Assembly: GCA_000320545.1 (NCBI GenBank)
Contig: ADNK01002860.1
Location: forward strand, 1-32,500
Direction of reading: 5' to 3'
Length of the DNA stretch: 32,500 nt
Origin: Bigelowiella natans CCMP2755
Taxonomy: Eukaryota > Cercozoa > Chlorarachniophyceae
Shown here: in pieces, positions 12,316-20,873 of the stretch
How the letters are laid out: every line of letters starts with the position of its first letter
Numbering within the stretch: the stretch's first letter is position 1
The notes under the pieces: model-generated
What the model was told of the DNA's origin: nothing
What the model saw: the letters and a program-made list of their open reading frames with translations, nothing else
The model's database searches: none
Program-made: the position numbers and the translations under genes

Positions 12316-13822
12316 ACACATGATACTATATGACGTGTGGTATTTAATATTATGACTATACTGATGATTGATAGGTTGTTATTCAGTGAAAGAAGACCGA
12401 TAAACACTACCACGAAGTGGGGTATTGTGGATTATGAAATGATGACGATGGATTGGTTTTGATGAAAGTTGCATTCAAGCAGCAATATAATAGTAATGAT
12501 AAGAATAAGAATTATGACAGTATCAACACATGATAGTAATAATAGTAATGATAGGAATAATAATTATCACAGTATCAGCACCACCCTTGAGCATGTACTG
12601 AAGCTGTATTTCTGCAACTCCAGAGAGGGCAATGGACAAGTCTCGCAGCTGAATCATCATCATAACATCCACACAATAATAATAATAACTACATCATCAC
12701 TATCATGAATCATCATCATAACATCCACACAATAATAATAATAACTACATCATCACTATCATGAATCATCATCATAACATCCACACAATAATAATAATAA
12801 CTACATCATCACTATCATGAATCATCATCATAACATCCACACAATAATAATAATAACTACATCATCACTATCATAAACTAGTAGTGTAGACTGCTTTTAA
12901 AACTGTTTTTCATTGCAAACTAGAGACAACACTCGAAACTATGCCGTGCCATCATTCGTAGATGATGATGATGATGATTATGATGATGATGCGAAATATT
13001 CATAAATGAAGAAGAACATAACGCATTATTTGCAATGTCTTGCAATATCTTGCAATCTACGACTAGCAAGGAGTTTATTCTCCATCATCCCTCAACATTT
13101 GGCATATCGTAGTACTATATTATAGTTGTATTCCCCATCATCCCTCAAGATTTGGCATATCGTAGTACTATATTATAGCTATAATTTTCTATCAGAATTC
13201 ATTTTAATCAATAGAGAGAGATGGGTTGTTGCGTAGGAGGCTTTAATAAGAAAAAGATAGTAAATCTCATTATAACGATACGATGATTATAGTACAATTA
13301 TCACATGCAGCAGAGGAGGAAGATATATCTGTACTCATGGGCAGTAACCTCCTCAAAAACAACAACCACATAGTGGTAATAAAGTCGAAAATTAGCATAC
13401 TGAAGCTCAACAATAACGATAATCTCATAATATTAGTAGTATAGTCAGTAGATTATAAATACTTCCCCATCATTAAATAAATGAGTAAATACCCGAGCAG
13501 CAATCAGATTTCCCGTGGTTCTTGTGCGAGGAAAAGACACACCAAATATGGTGATTGTAGCCCCGATTATAACAGTAAGCAGCAGACGAAATCCATTGCC
13601 TTTAGAGTAGTTGGATGTTGTAGTAGTAGTTGTGGTAGGTGTAGTGTTTGTATCCAAGTATAGTATAAGATGAGAGGAGTAAGATGCCTTACTAGTGTTT
13701 GTATACATGTATAGTATAAGAAGAGAGGAGATGAATTAATTTTCATGAAAATCTTACATTTTTTTACTCTATTCGTTCATCTAATATCATCCAAACAATT
13801 ATTTTCCCATGCATCATCGTCC

Positions 13823-13856
<34 letters not shown>

Positions 13857-13973
13857 TATCATCATCATTATCATCATCATATCTTATTATTACTCGATGG
13901 AAGCTCTGGATTTTGCACTTCTGTCAAGATGGAAATGAGGGCTAAAGCAAGGCCAAGTTTTTTGTTCAGCCTA

Positions 13974-14004
<31 letters not shown>

Positions 14005-14775
14005 CGATCATGCATATTTATACTTCATTCAACTACTACTAAGTTTATACTCATTGTTAGGCTGAATACCCACAACTACACTGCGCAATGAAGTATGTGA
14101 CAGAAAAGAGAAGAAAAAAGGCTACTACTACTAATATGTTGTTGTAGTTGTTAGGTATTATCGAGACATGGATGGATAGTTGTTCTTCTCTTCATTTATA
14201 TCATCAGCATCGTTACCAAAATGATTGATGGACCCTCATACCACAACAACAACGACTGGTTTATTGTTAATACTATCATTATCATTATTCTTACGGATGC
14301 AAGTCAAAAACGCCAAATCCGAACGAAATGAGGAATATTGCAAATCCAGATCCAATTTCGTTTCCTGAAAAAGAAAAGAAGAAAAGGGGGGAAACACAAC
14401 GAATAGAGAATTTTTTGTGTTAGGACAAACAGTAGATGATGGTTGTTTATACGACGAAGAAGCGTTGATTGATGACTTCAATTGATATGTGCAACATATT
14501 ACCACTTCAATTGATAACAACATTTTACATATATGTGTACGTTGACTGGTGTTCTTATTTAAGGGGAATTGTGATAATATATAATGTGCGTACATTCTTG
14601 CTAGATACCTGCTGCACACGAAATAAATTGCACATCCTTCTTACATAATATATTATCATATATACCATCATCATTTGATTTACGCTCCTTTGATCAGCTA
14701 GCTACTGCTTGTTTGACGGTCATCATCGTCAACAACGATGAACATGCAATACTACAATAATACCCCTCTCAAGGA

Positions 14776-14806
<31 letters not shown>

Positions 14807-15512
14807 CACTCATCATTTACAGCATCATCAGCATAATGATGAATATGAGTGTAGCTATCATTTACAGCAGCTGCTTATGATGATGCATGCATGCATGCAT
14901 GACCATTGAAGATGGAGTTGGTGATAAGAGCGCAAATGGCAGCAATAAATGCTCTGCAATTAGTAAGTAAGTTGATAATACTGATAAACAAACCATCAAT
15001 GATTTGTAATTAGCAAGTAGTCTTTCATAATATTGGTGATATATGGTCACTAAATAATAGTGATACATTGCTATGCTAAAGTACTATTTGATCAAAGAAC
15101 TCAAACTTTTATCGCATTATTCCCATAATTAATTTATCAAAACATTCTCCAAATTAATTTATCAAAATGATGTATATTGTACCCAACACAGGCCTGACAA
15201 ACGACTTGTAAGCTTGGACCTAGAGTATTGAATGTTCCTACCACGGAGATTACCTAGTTGTTGTTGTTCTTATTGTTGTTGATATTATTGTTGTTGGTGT
15301 GTGTTAAAGGTGAAAGAAGCTAGGACTGGTGGTGGCGATGGTGATGGTGGCAAAAATGTATATATGCACATAAATATTAAACTATTCAGTGTGCATTTCT
15401 TTAGCGACAGCTTGTATAATATACGTTTTCTGGACACCATATTCTATCCTTCTTCTTCTTCTTCTTCTTATTATTATTATTATTATTATTACTTGAGCGA
15501 GAAAGGGGCCAC

Positions 15513-15545
<33 letters not shown>

Positions 15546-16278
15546 CATTCTTATTACTTGAGCGAGAAAGGAACCAGCAGTTGGAATTGCTAGCATATCT
15601 TCTACAAATAGAACGAATATGACGCACAATAACGTTGTCCATGCCGTCCTTAACGCCCATTCTATACGATCCACCTATTACCATTTAACAAGTTGTATCG
15701 ATCATAAGTTATCATTCATTCACCAAGTAATATTATCATTCCTCACCACGAATTCAGGATCGCGCTACAACACACAAATATGTTTGAGAGTTTGCTTGCT
15801 ATAACTGAACATGTTTGTTGTTTCAGGTGATGGTGGTGGTGATGGTGGTGGTAGTTAGAAGGGAGGAAGGAAGTAAGGAAGGAAGAACCGATTGAAGTGG
15901 GATGTTTAGAATCGAATGGCCGCAGACATTAACATGAACAGGGTCAAATCCGTATGCTCAATAAACAGTAGCAGAGGACCATCAACAATAAATGGAATGA
16001 GTATAAATTAAAAGAAGGAAGAGATTAAGAGATTTGAGTGACTGAGTAAGCAATACGAAATGTCAACAACAATGAATCAATTAGTAGCTTTGATGCCAAT
16101 ATTATTAATTACCATCTCTCCACAAGTAGAGCAAATTTGTGTACTTCGCAAGGTGGCGAGCAGCGGATGTTGAAACGCTCAAATTACTCTCTTCTCCTTC
16201 TGCTTCGTCGCTCATCATCTGCGTCGATGGTCGAATGCGGTCACAATCGATTCCCTGGCTTCTTCTTCTCCCTTTCAT
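1144..16278 (-). CDS. FUSC/aromatic-acid-exporter-like two-half membrane protein, about 40 exons
   Basis: Forty exons can be chained from ATG at 16278 to TAG at 1144, with splice phase kept at every junction, giving about 1,126 residues. The protein has a membrane half (about residues 56-190), a charged linker (191-612), a second membrane half (613-795) and a hydrophilic C-terminal part. The second half carries the signature I rely on: FWGPLTVAFVMG, then LLRMQ joined across an intron to GTVSGAIFGY. This is the W..LTV..V and R..GT..G...G pattern of the FUSC / aromatic acid exporter (ArAE) family, which includes fusaric-acid-resistance efflux proteins and plant ALMT channels. Probable role: export of an organic anion across a membrane; substrate unknown. 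No targeting peptide is evident. Exons average about 85 nt, while introns reach about 950 bp and hold most of the microsatellites. Least certain parts are the 3' end of exon 7, the start of exon 22 and the last four exons. Confidence 0.8.
3549..3757 (-). repeat. tandem duplication containing exon 35 of the FUSC-like gene
   Basis: Two units, 3549-3659 and 3660-3757, align along their length. Each holds an acceptor ending in GTTTAAG and an exon that starts GTGCAT. The unit used in my model (exon 3531-3596) reads VHRLCANAFTHLSIGE; the other (3653-3707) reads VHCLYAEPFTDLSIGE. In the second copy the end of the exon has diverged: its first GT is two bases into a codon, in phase 1, not phase 0. In gene order the diverged copy comes first. 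The reading frame stays open from it through the short intron into the second copy, so skipping, exclusive use or read-through could each give protein. Protein differences between the copies fall at eight positions. Confidence 0.85.
6921..7172. repeat. 131-bp tandem duplication in FUSC-like intron 25
   Basis: Units start at 6921 and 7052 with the same word GATGTATTCCACAACAACAA, run through diverged AAC/AAT repeats and end in AGTAGATCAAAGT. On the gene (minus) strand the second unit includes the splice donor after exon 25 (GTACTTTGATCTACT). The first unit reaches to within a few bases of the exon 26 acceptor. The intron has therefore grown by copying nearly its whole length once, with independent repeat drift in the two copies. 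Confidence 0.85.
7586..7660. repeat. duplicated 3' end and donor of exon 24 (50-bp period)
   Basis: The last coding bases and donor of exon 24 occur twice, at 7586-7610 and 7636-7660, with one mismatch in 25 bp. The real exon border is the copy at 7636-7660. The other lies inside the intron, separated by a GTA/TAC tract. Both copies carry the same AAG|GTAGTA donor on the minus strand. The second copy therefore looks like a decoy 5' splice site, and reading on to it hits an in-frame TAG. Confidence 0.85.
10649..10710. repeat. 30-bp perfect tandem duplication in FUSC-like intron 13
   Basis: The 30-bp unit beginning TTGCCGTCATCTTTTTTATT occurs at 10651 and again at 10681 without mismatch. It lies between exons 13 and 14 and looks like a recent slippage or replication event. 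Confidence 0.9.
12489..12583. repeat. 52-bp duplication at the exon 8 donor
   Basis: Two diverged copies start at 12489 and 12541 with AATAGTAATGAT and continue through AGTATCA. On the gene strand they lie immediately downstream of the exon 8 donor (12584), so the intron begins with a duplicated block. Confidence 0.7.
12651..12874. repeat. minisatellite, four 56-bp units
   Basis: Four head-to-tail units start at 12651, 12707, 12763 and 12819 and appear identical by eye. Each contains an ATC run, a CACACA core and an AATAAT run. On the gene strand the array ends three bases before the first base of exon 8 (12648), so it supplies the last 200 or more bases of the intron, including the bases next to the acceptor AG. 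Near-identity of the copies indicates recent expansion. No spacer/repeat alternation exists, so it is not a CRISPR array. Confidence 0.95.
13082..13181. repeat. 53-bp tandem duplication in FUSC-like intron 7
   Basis: Units starting at 13082 and 13135 share CCATCATCCCTCAA, TTTGGCATATCGTAGTACTA and TATTATAG, with a few substitutions. They lie deep in intron 7, away from both splice sites. Confidence 0.9.
13642..13730. repeat. 51-bp tandem duplication upstream of exon 7
   Basis: Units start at 13642 and 13693 with TAGTGTTTGTAT and share ATAGTATAAGA plus GAGAGGAG. They lie in intron 6, about 40 bp from the exon 7 acceptor on the gene strand. Confidence 0.8.
15486..15571. repeat. duplicated 3' end and donor of exon 2, flanking an ATT array
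   Basis: A 21-bp segment covering the last bases of exon 2 and its donor (minus strand CCTTTCTCGCTCAA|GTAATAA) occurs at 15551-15571, the real border, and again at 15486-15506 within the intron. Between the copies lies an ATT/AAT microsatellite, and a further ATT run follows. The intron copy is a second, apparently intact GTAATA donor 65 bp downstream. Confidence 0.85.
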
Positions 16279-18045
16279 CGTTCTCTCCTGCTCCTCCTCC
16301 TCCTCCTCCTCACACAATTTTATGAGTAATTGGTCCTACTAATCCCTTGCTTTTTTTTGGTTATCCTTCCCTTTCTTTCTACTTCGGATCGGCTGTCTGT
16401 TCTGTCCTGTTCCACTCTATCTCCTACCGAAGGATTGAGTAGTATATACAAACCAAACAAGTACAGCACACTAATAATACTGAGGAAAGGAGGAGGAGGA
16501 GGAGGAGAGTGTACAACACTGTCCTGCTCGAATTTATAATTTTTTCTTGTTATTCTGATCCGTTGCACACATAAGGCAATAACTATAATTCACAGCAGGT
16601 GCACATACCATCATCATCTGCAGCAGCAGCAGCAGCAGCAGCGTGCTCTACTTAGCAGTCACGGCAAGGCATAGCATCTTTTTCATCTCATCATCAGTAT
16701 GTATCATCATCAGATTGTGTATGCTTGCTCTATCTTAGTACTGCTATAAAGCAGTATTACTGGCTGGATAAGGGTACTACTGCTTCTTCTGTTACTCTCT
16801 TCCTCTATGTGTTTTTATTACACTGTGAGGAGGAGAAAGAGGAGGAGGACGTCGAGCAGCCGATCTACAAGTAGTGCACTGCGACTCATCCCGACTCGAA
16901 GAAAAAGAAGACCAATAAGGCCGATTTATTAAAGAAAAACAATGATATTATTACATGTATTACCTAAAATACTACAATATATGAAGAGCTTGCAAATAGG
17001 CCGATGCAAGAGAATATGATCTGTACAATTTTAGGCTAAAACGCCAAATTAAAAGAAGATTTTATTTTGTCGCCGGTACTGACGTTTTTCGCGTGGAACC
17101 ACAAATCTCTTAGTTTTCCCGTTTTGATGAAAAAGGCGAATTTTATAGAAATTTTGATCGAAAATCCCCTGTAGCGAGTACATCTTTGATACCGTGGCTT
17201 TTTTAGACATTAGACATTAGGGAGTCGACAATACTACAGTTAATTAATGTTTAGAATTTGTGACCAAAACCTTAAATTTGCAATATTTCTCCTGCATTTT
17301 AGTAATTATTTGCTTTGAATTGACTGTTCGTGAAGCGAATGTAGAGATTAGAGCCGGTCCACCACAGACCGATAGGCTATCGTTTGAAAGAACGGGACGG
17401 GACGAGGGATAGTTACAGATGTACATTGAGCCACAGAAGAGGTAAAGATAGAACAAAGTAGTCAGCTAGTGTAGTTAGGAGGAACGTAGAAATCTAAAAG
17501 AAAGCGTTCATAGAAGCATATTAGTTGTTTGATGCATTCATTGAACATGGGTAAGCAGCAGTGCAGAGCGTGCTTAGCAAAATCATGATGGGGAAATGAC
17601 AAAGACCATTTTAATCTTTCTTTCCCTCTTCTCCATTTATTATTTCTTCTTTAGATCACAATGCACCAGCGGCAAAGGCAGCATCATCCCTTCTATCCTT
17701 CTGATGTGGGCGGTTGTTGAGTGTCTCCTCCTCATCTCAGTCGCATCTCGCCACGGTTCATTTCTAACCCCCTTTTAACATTTCAGTAAACAGAGTAGGT
17801 GGTTAAGGAAGGGAATCATTTTGTCCTTTCTTTGAGGGGGGGTTAAAGGATTGAGGAGATTCTAACGATTGATCCAAAAGGATAGATTTGCGAATTAGGG
17901 AAGGGAATGGTATATTTATTAAATTCCTTCGAATTTCCTTCTTGTCAAACTGGATCCTGCAATACTATTTTAATACACGATTTTGAAAACAGATATTTTA
18001 GCAAATCCAGTAAGTTCAACATCATCGTCACGGGTCACAACGTCA
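16279..18045. other. gap between divergent genes, no supported gene
   Basis: This is the shared upstream region of the minus-strand FUSC-like gene and the plus-strand 89-aa gene. It holds a CTC run at about 16289-16311, a GGA run at about 16489-16507 and a CAG array at 16621-16641. It also has several plain AT-rich stretches from about 16.9 to 17.3 kb. A possible plus-strand splice acceptor lies near 17656 after a T/C-rich tract, followed by Ala/Ser-rich frames, but I could not connect it to either gene. If the 89-aa gene has a 5' non-coding exon, it should be in 17.4-17.9 kb. Confidence 0.5.
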
Positions 18046-18811
18046 ATGAGTAGTAGCATGCCTCACCGAGCAGCTGCTCCTTTACGTAAACGTGCTTCAA
18101 TGCCTATCCTCTCTCATGGAGGTGTTGCAGCAGCACCAGTGTCAGCAGGAGCCCAAATAAATTTGGACAAATCCCAACGTAGACGCAGATCGGTAATAAT
18201 GAAAATCACGATTATACACATATGATTTCGGTGTTACAATTCTGAATAGATACTCTTAACAAATACATACGCATGTTAAAATCCCATTACTACTTCATCA
18301 TGAAATGCAATGACTGGTGTGTCTTGAGAGTAAATTTGATGCATCATTTCTAAGCAAACTGCTGTTACAACTGTTACTTATCACTTTGTCAGCTTCTTTG
18401 TGCTCACTCCGAGGAACCTTCCAAAAAGGGGCCAGGGACCATAAGCAGAGAGGATGAAGACGATGAGTAATAAATCAAATGATTTTAACGGATAGATGAT
18501 GACACCCACTTGTATTCGTACTCATTTAATACAGTATTCATCGTTATGTCGTTCTATTTGATGAAATCACGACTAATTGATCCTCTTCTCTGCTACTCAT
18601 CTTGCATGACTCAGCTATTGGATGTCAAAGGATGAACGTGATGGCAAATCGCCTTTGGAAGACCCTCTGGCGTGGTTAGGATAGATAATGCAAAATAGTA
18701 GTAGTAGTAGTAGTAGTAGTAGTAGCAGTAGTAGAAAGGGGGAGGAAAAGGTGGAAATCCGACTGCATAAAATATTTTCCCAACGAACACTAAATAACTT
18801 ACCCCCCCCCC

Positions 18812-18847
<36 letters not shown>

Positions 18848-18989
18848 CATGTTGCGTACACATGCGTTTGTCTTAATATTTTCCTCATATCATCATTGTT
18901 GTTGTTTCAGGTCTGCTATCGCAGGGTTGGTCGTCCCGTTCACAATCTTGGGAATTGCTATTGCTACTGGATATGTTCCCATTGGCTGA
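18046..18989 (+). CDS. 89-aa single-helix membrane protein with an N-terminal presequence-like region, three exons
   Basis: Exons: 18046-18192, 18631-18674, 18911-18989; total 90 codons including TGA. I do not recognise the family. Residues 1-49 (MSSSMPHRAAAPLRKRASMP onward, ending RRRRS) are rich in Arg, Ser and Ala with only one acidic residue, as in a mitochondrial or plastid import sequence. The middle reads DERDGKSPLEDPLAWSAIAG, and a single hydrophobic helix LVVPFTILGIAIATGYV closes the protein just before the stop. The exon 2/3 join (TG plus G gives Trp) is well supported. The exon 2 start is less so: the strong acceptor at 18614 would break frame after exon 1, so I use the AAAG acceptor at 18630. 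A missed small exon is the alternative. A small subunit of an organellar membrane complex is a guess only. Confidence 0.6.
18802..18848 (+). repeat. run of 21 C followed by a CT array, in intron 2 of the 89-aa gene
   Basis: A homopolymer of 21 cytosines at 18802-18822 passes directly into a TC dinucleotide array to 18848, about 60 bp upstream of the exon 3 acceptor. In the sense strand it is a 47-nt pure pyrimidine tract. Its exact length is likely to be unreliable in sequencing. Confidence 0.95.
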
Positions 18990-19730
18990 TTTACTAAAGT
19001 AGAACAAGAAGAAGAAGACAGTATACTAACAAATAGCGGTCGATCAACATCCTGCAAGGAGTGACCACGCCATCTGCGCATCGTATCGCTGAAGCTGTAT
19101 AGAAATTGAATTGGGCCTAGCGACATGAAAAAACTCATCCTGTCACGGCTAAATGTGTCATCTGACACATTAGTATACCTCATGCAAAAGTAGGATGCGT
19201 GTGTGTAAATATTTCACATCTAGATGTGAACATAAACGGAACAATGTAGTAGTAATCATAGATACAAATATGTTGCTTACGTTTGCTAGTCATTATTTTC
19301 ACTCTTCCGGTGCCAACTTCTGGTGCCAATTGCAGGACAGACGCTACACACTGTCACAACATTCATCTATGCATGCCATGAATGCAAGCTGTTGCGCTTA
19401 CGCGCGCTATAGTACGATGCATGCTGCACTCCTCTAGCAGCTCTGAAAATGCTCGATCCAAGCTAGCAAGACACTTCATGCAATGCAGCACTAGCTAGCT
19501 AGCTACCTAGACCACATAGCATAGCAATGTAATAGTCAACATGAACATGCCTACGTGAGCGGATGAAGCCACACAGCTATCAATCCGTAGCCAAGCATGC
19601 ATGCATAACTTCAATCAAACACATTTGTCGTCTAAGGAGCTCGAGCTGTAGGCGTGAAATGATGTCGCAAAGCCAAGGTACAGATCTATGAACGAGAGGA
19701 AGTTTCATAGAGTGTTAACCTTCGCCCTTA
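18990..19730. other. intergenic block with paired palindromes and a GCATGC-rich core
   Basis: No gene is supported. Two hairpin-forming palindromes lie just after the 89-aa gene: arms AATGTGTCA / TGACACATT at 19152-19171, and the perfect 18-bp TTCACATCTAGATGTGAA at 19213-19230. From about 19360 to 19610 the sequence has the intergenic texture (GCATGC, GCTAGC repeated as CTAGCTAGCTAGC, GCGCGC). An open minus-strand frame across 18893-19183 overlaps exon 3 of the 89-aa gene and is treated as chance. Confidence 0.6.
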
Positions 19731-20160
19731 TCACGTCAAATGTGTGATGTTGAGACCCTTATAGCTACGCCATCTCAAGATTCGACAGATATCCTCGGCC
19801 TGCAACTTTCTGGTTTCCTCCAGTTCTCCAACAAGCACCAAGAAGGCTACATTCATCTTGTCCATCTTGTTGGCATTGTTATTCTGCTGAAGGAGGTAGT
19901 AGTTTAAGGCCACAATGTCTTATCATAAACCCCTACTATCACTTTAATTGCTCTCTAGAACAAATTGAAGCGATTTTTGGGTGAACGAAAGAGAGAAACG
20001 GAGGGATTACAAATTGATTTGATAGCCACCTACCTATAAATATTCGGAATAGGATAGACTCTGCATCGATGACGAGGAGGGCAACATAGTGCTCCCTCCT
20101 TTTCCTTTTTTGGTCGTAATCTAGGGGGGAGGAACCCGAGGAGGATCTCAGCCTCATCAT
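19731..20160 (-). CDS. unrecognised 104-aa helical protein, two exons
   Basis: Exons: 20034-20160 and 19731-19918; 315 nt including the stop. I do not recognise it. Exon 1 starts MMRLRSSSGSSPLDYDQ, continues through a basic KRKRREH patch and then a hydrophobic VALLVIDAESILFRIFI. The donor is GTAGGT, and the acceptor GATAAG restores Asp across the join. Exon 2 reads IVALNYYLLQQ, a short Asn run, then KMNVAFLVLVGELEETRKLQ and EDICRILRW. The amphipathic helices and lack of a membrane signal suggest a soluble helical protein or a piece of a larger one. It is free of repeats. The gene is divergent to the cyclophilin gene, and its 5' end lies about 710 bp from that start codon. Confidence 0.55.
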
Positions 20161-20873
20161 TACTACGCATCTTATATGTACAATATCCCCTAGAGGCCGT
20201 TTCAGAATTATTCTGTGAGCAGCAGAGCGATGTTATTCACAAGCCAAAAACTTGGCGGCGAAGGCTGTAAGGCTATCACATTAGGTTGTCTTACTTTGTC
20301 AGTGTGTGGCAAGAGAACCAATTCAGGAACGCTACTGCTGCTTCTTCTTCTACTGCTACAACTTCTACTATCTGCTCACTGTGCCGGAAAGCATTGACCA
20401 TCAGCAATCTTCTTCATCCTTCCCCTAATAATCGGCTTCTTCCTTCCTCTTCCTCCTCCTCCTCCTCTTCCTAGCCCAAGGAAGAATGAACAATTCCGTT
20501 TGGAATAGGATTTAAATCGCACACAACAATCCCAGTTCTACATCAAATAGAAGGCTACAACCCACTTGCGACATCATTCAACAACCTGTCACTGCTTCAT
20601 AAAAAGATCACGATATTTTCTAAGTCTCAAATTTACAGCGACTTGATGAAAGTCATGTCGCAAGTTACAAAAGCACTATATTACTTGTATTTTGGCGTCG
20701 TACTGAGCGCAAACTAGAAGTACCCCACTCGTCATAGAACTCAATCCACCACTCGCTCTTTTGACACGGGGCCCACAACACTTGATCTTCTTTCCACTGG
20801 CGCTTGTTTCCAGTGTTTGTTCACGTTACATTTCTTGAATTTTATCAACCCGGTGTGGTGAACCATAATAAGC
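20161..20873. other. bidirectional promoter region between divergent genes
   Basis: No gene is confidently supported. It separates the minus-strand 104-aa gene from the plus-strand cyclophilin gene and should hold the promoters of both. Seen inside: a GCT/TTC-rich stretch at about 20332-20360, a CTC run at about 20447-20470 and otherwise ordinary mixed sequence. No TATA-type element at a convincing distance could be singled out. A minus-strand frame at about 20705-20840 is open but unusually Trp-rich and has no start (see the rejected list). Confidence 0.45.

Larger units (their letters stand above)
8157..12648 (-). other. FUSC-like gene, exons 8-22: charged cytoplasmic linker
   Basis: Exons: 12585-12648, 11777-12084, 11444-11554, 11236-11286, 10931-11071, 10764-10797, 10501-10554, 10115-10167, 9783-9830, 9472-9551, 9123-9148, 8802-8852, 8415-8473, 8268-8337, 8157-8233. 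The linker is hydrophilic and helical (LRDLSIALSGVAEIQLQYM in exon 8; ELMEIYYE across exon 18). Exon 9 (308 nt) codes for homopolymer runs: about nine Gly, two Thr-rich runs, six Arg, five Val and an Asp run, each from a trinucleotide repeat. Exon 12 reads LLRAVGTMIEEIAGHFNHYT then WEPRYYNTW, recalling the region between the membrane halves of other ArAE proteins. Exon 22 may instead start at 8185. That gives an ordinary 82-bp intron before it instead of a 34-bp one, and a protein 16 residues shorter. Confidence 0.7.
1493..15545. repeat. microsatellite field inside the introns of the FUSC-like gene
   Basis: Main arrays: CTC 1493-1528; GTA about 2358-2392; ATC about 2500-2528; CTA 3263-3296 and about 3503-3530; GA 3952-3998; GTA about 4411-4445; TA 4773-4814; ATC/GAT facing pair 5608-5682; TA, CA and GA compound about 5786-5901; GAA about 6300-6356; TA about 6608-6650; CTA about 7550-7580 and 9085-9112; GTA then GAA about 9619-9693; GAT about 9857-9897; CTA about 10462-10496; ATC about 10826-10853; GTA about 11639-11668 and 11741-11770; CTC 12058-12086; CA 12279-12310; ATC about 13824-13880; GAT about 13976-14003; ATT about 15508-15545. 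Trinucleotide arrays dominate. They are mostly perfect or near-perfect, which suggests recent growth. Confidence 0.9.
13493..16278 (-). other. FUSC-like gene, exons 1-7: N-terminal membrane half
   Basis: Exons (genome coordinates, minus strand): 16113-16278, 15558-15661, 15183-15219, 14904-14951, 14295-14364, 13894-13970, 13493-13599. Exon 1 starts at the first ATG of its frame (MKGRRRSQG) and ends in YLWRD. Exon 2 then reads EWALRTAWTTLLCVIFVLFV, the first helix. Exons 3-5 join as RPVLAFIAAICALITN and GSGFAIFLISFGFGVFDL; exon 6 gives LGLALALISIL and exon 7 GFRLLLTVIIGATITIFGV. Each junction was chosen because only that phase yields a hydrophobic helix. Exon 4 can use either AG of a GCAGAG acceptor, but only the second keeps frame, and its donor (GTCATG) is poor. 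Exon 7 has two in-frame GTATTT donors, at 13492 and 30 nt further on, so ten extra residues (VFTHLFNDGE) may be included. Confidence 0.75.

Noticed and set aside
12651-12874. CRISPR-like regular repeats
   Set aside because: The 56-bp units are contiguous without spacers and lie inside a eukaryotic intron. It is a minisatellite.
17596-17778. Plus-strand frame beginning with a hydrophobic, signal-like stretch
   Set aside because: The hydrophobic start is a T/C-rich tract that looks more like a splice acceptor region. No downstream exon joins it in phase to the 89-aa gene.
18893-19183. Minus-strand 96-codon frame
   Set aside because: It overlaps exon 3 of the plus-strand 89-aa gene, has no exon partners and shows no motif.
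20221-20330. Possible 18-bp (plus) or 30-bp (minus) introns near 20262-20295
   Set aside because: GT..AG pairs exist on both strands at these lengths, but neither joins frames into anything recognisable, and no neighbouring exon fits the phase.
20705-20840. Minus-strand open frame containing SEWWIEFYDEWGTSSLRS
   Set aside because: It looks protein-like and ends near a GTACGA donor, but it is extremely Trp-rich and has no start codon in frame. It cannot be joined in phase to the ATG at 20867, and it overlaps the expected promoter and 5' leader of the cyclophilin gene. Probably chance.
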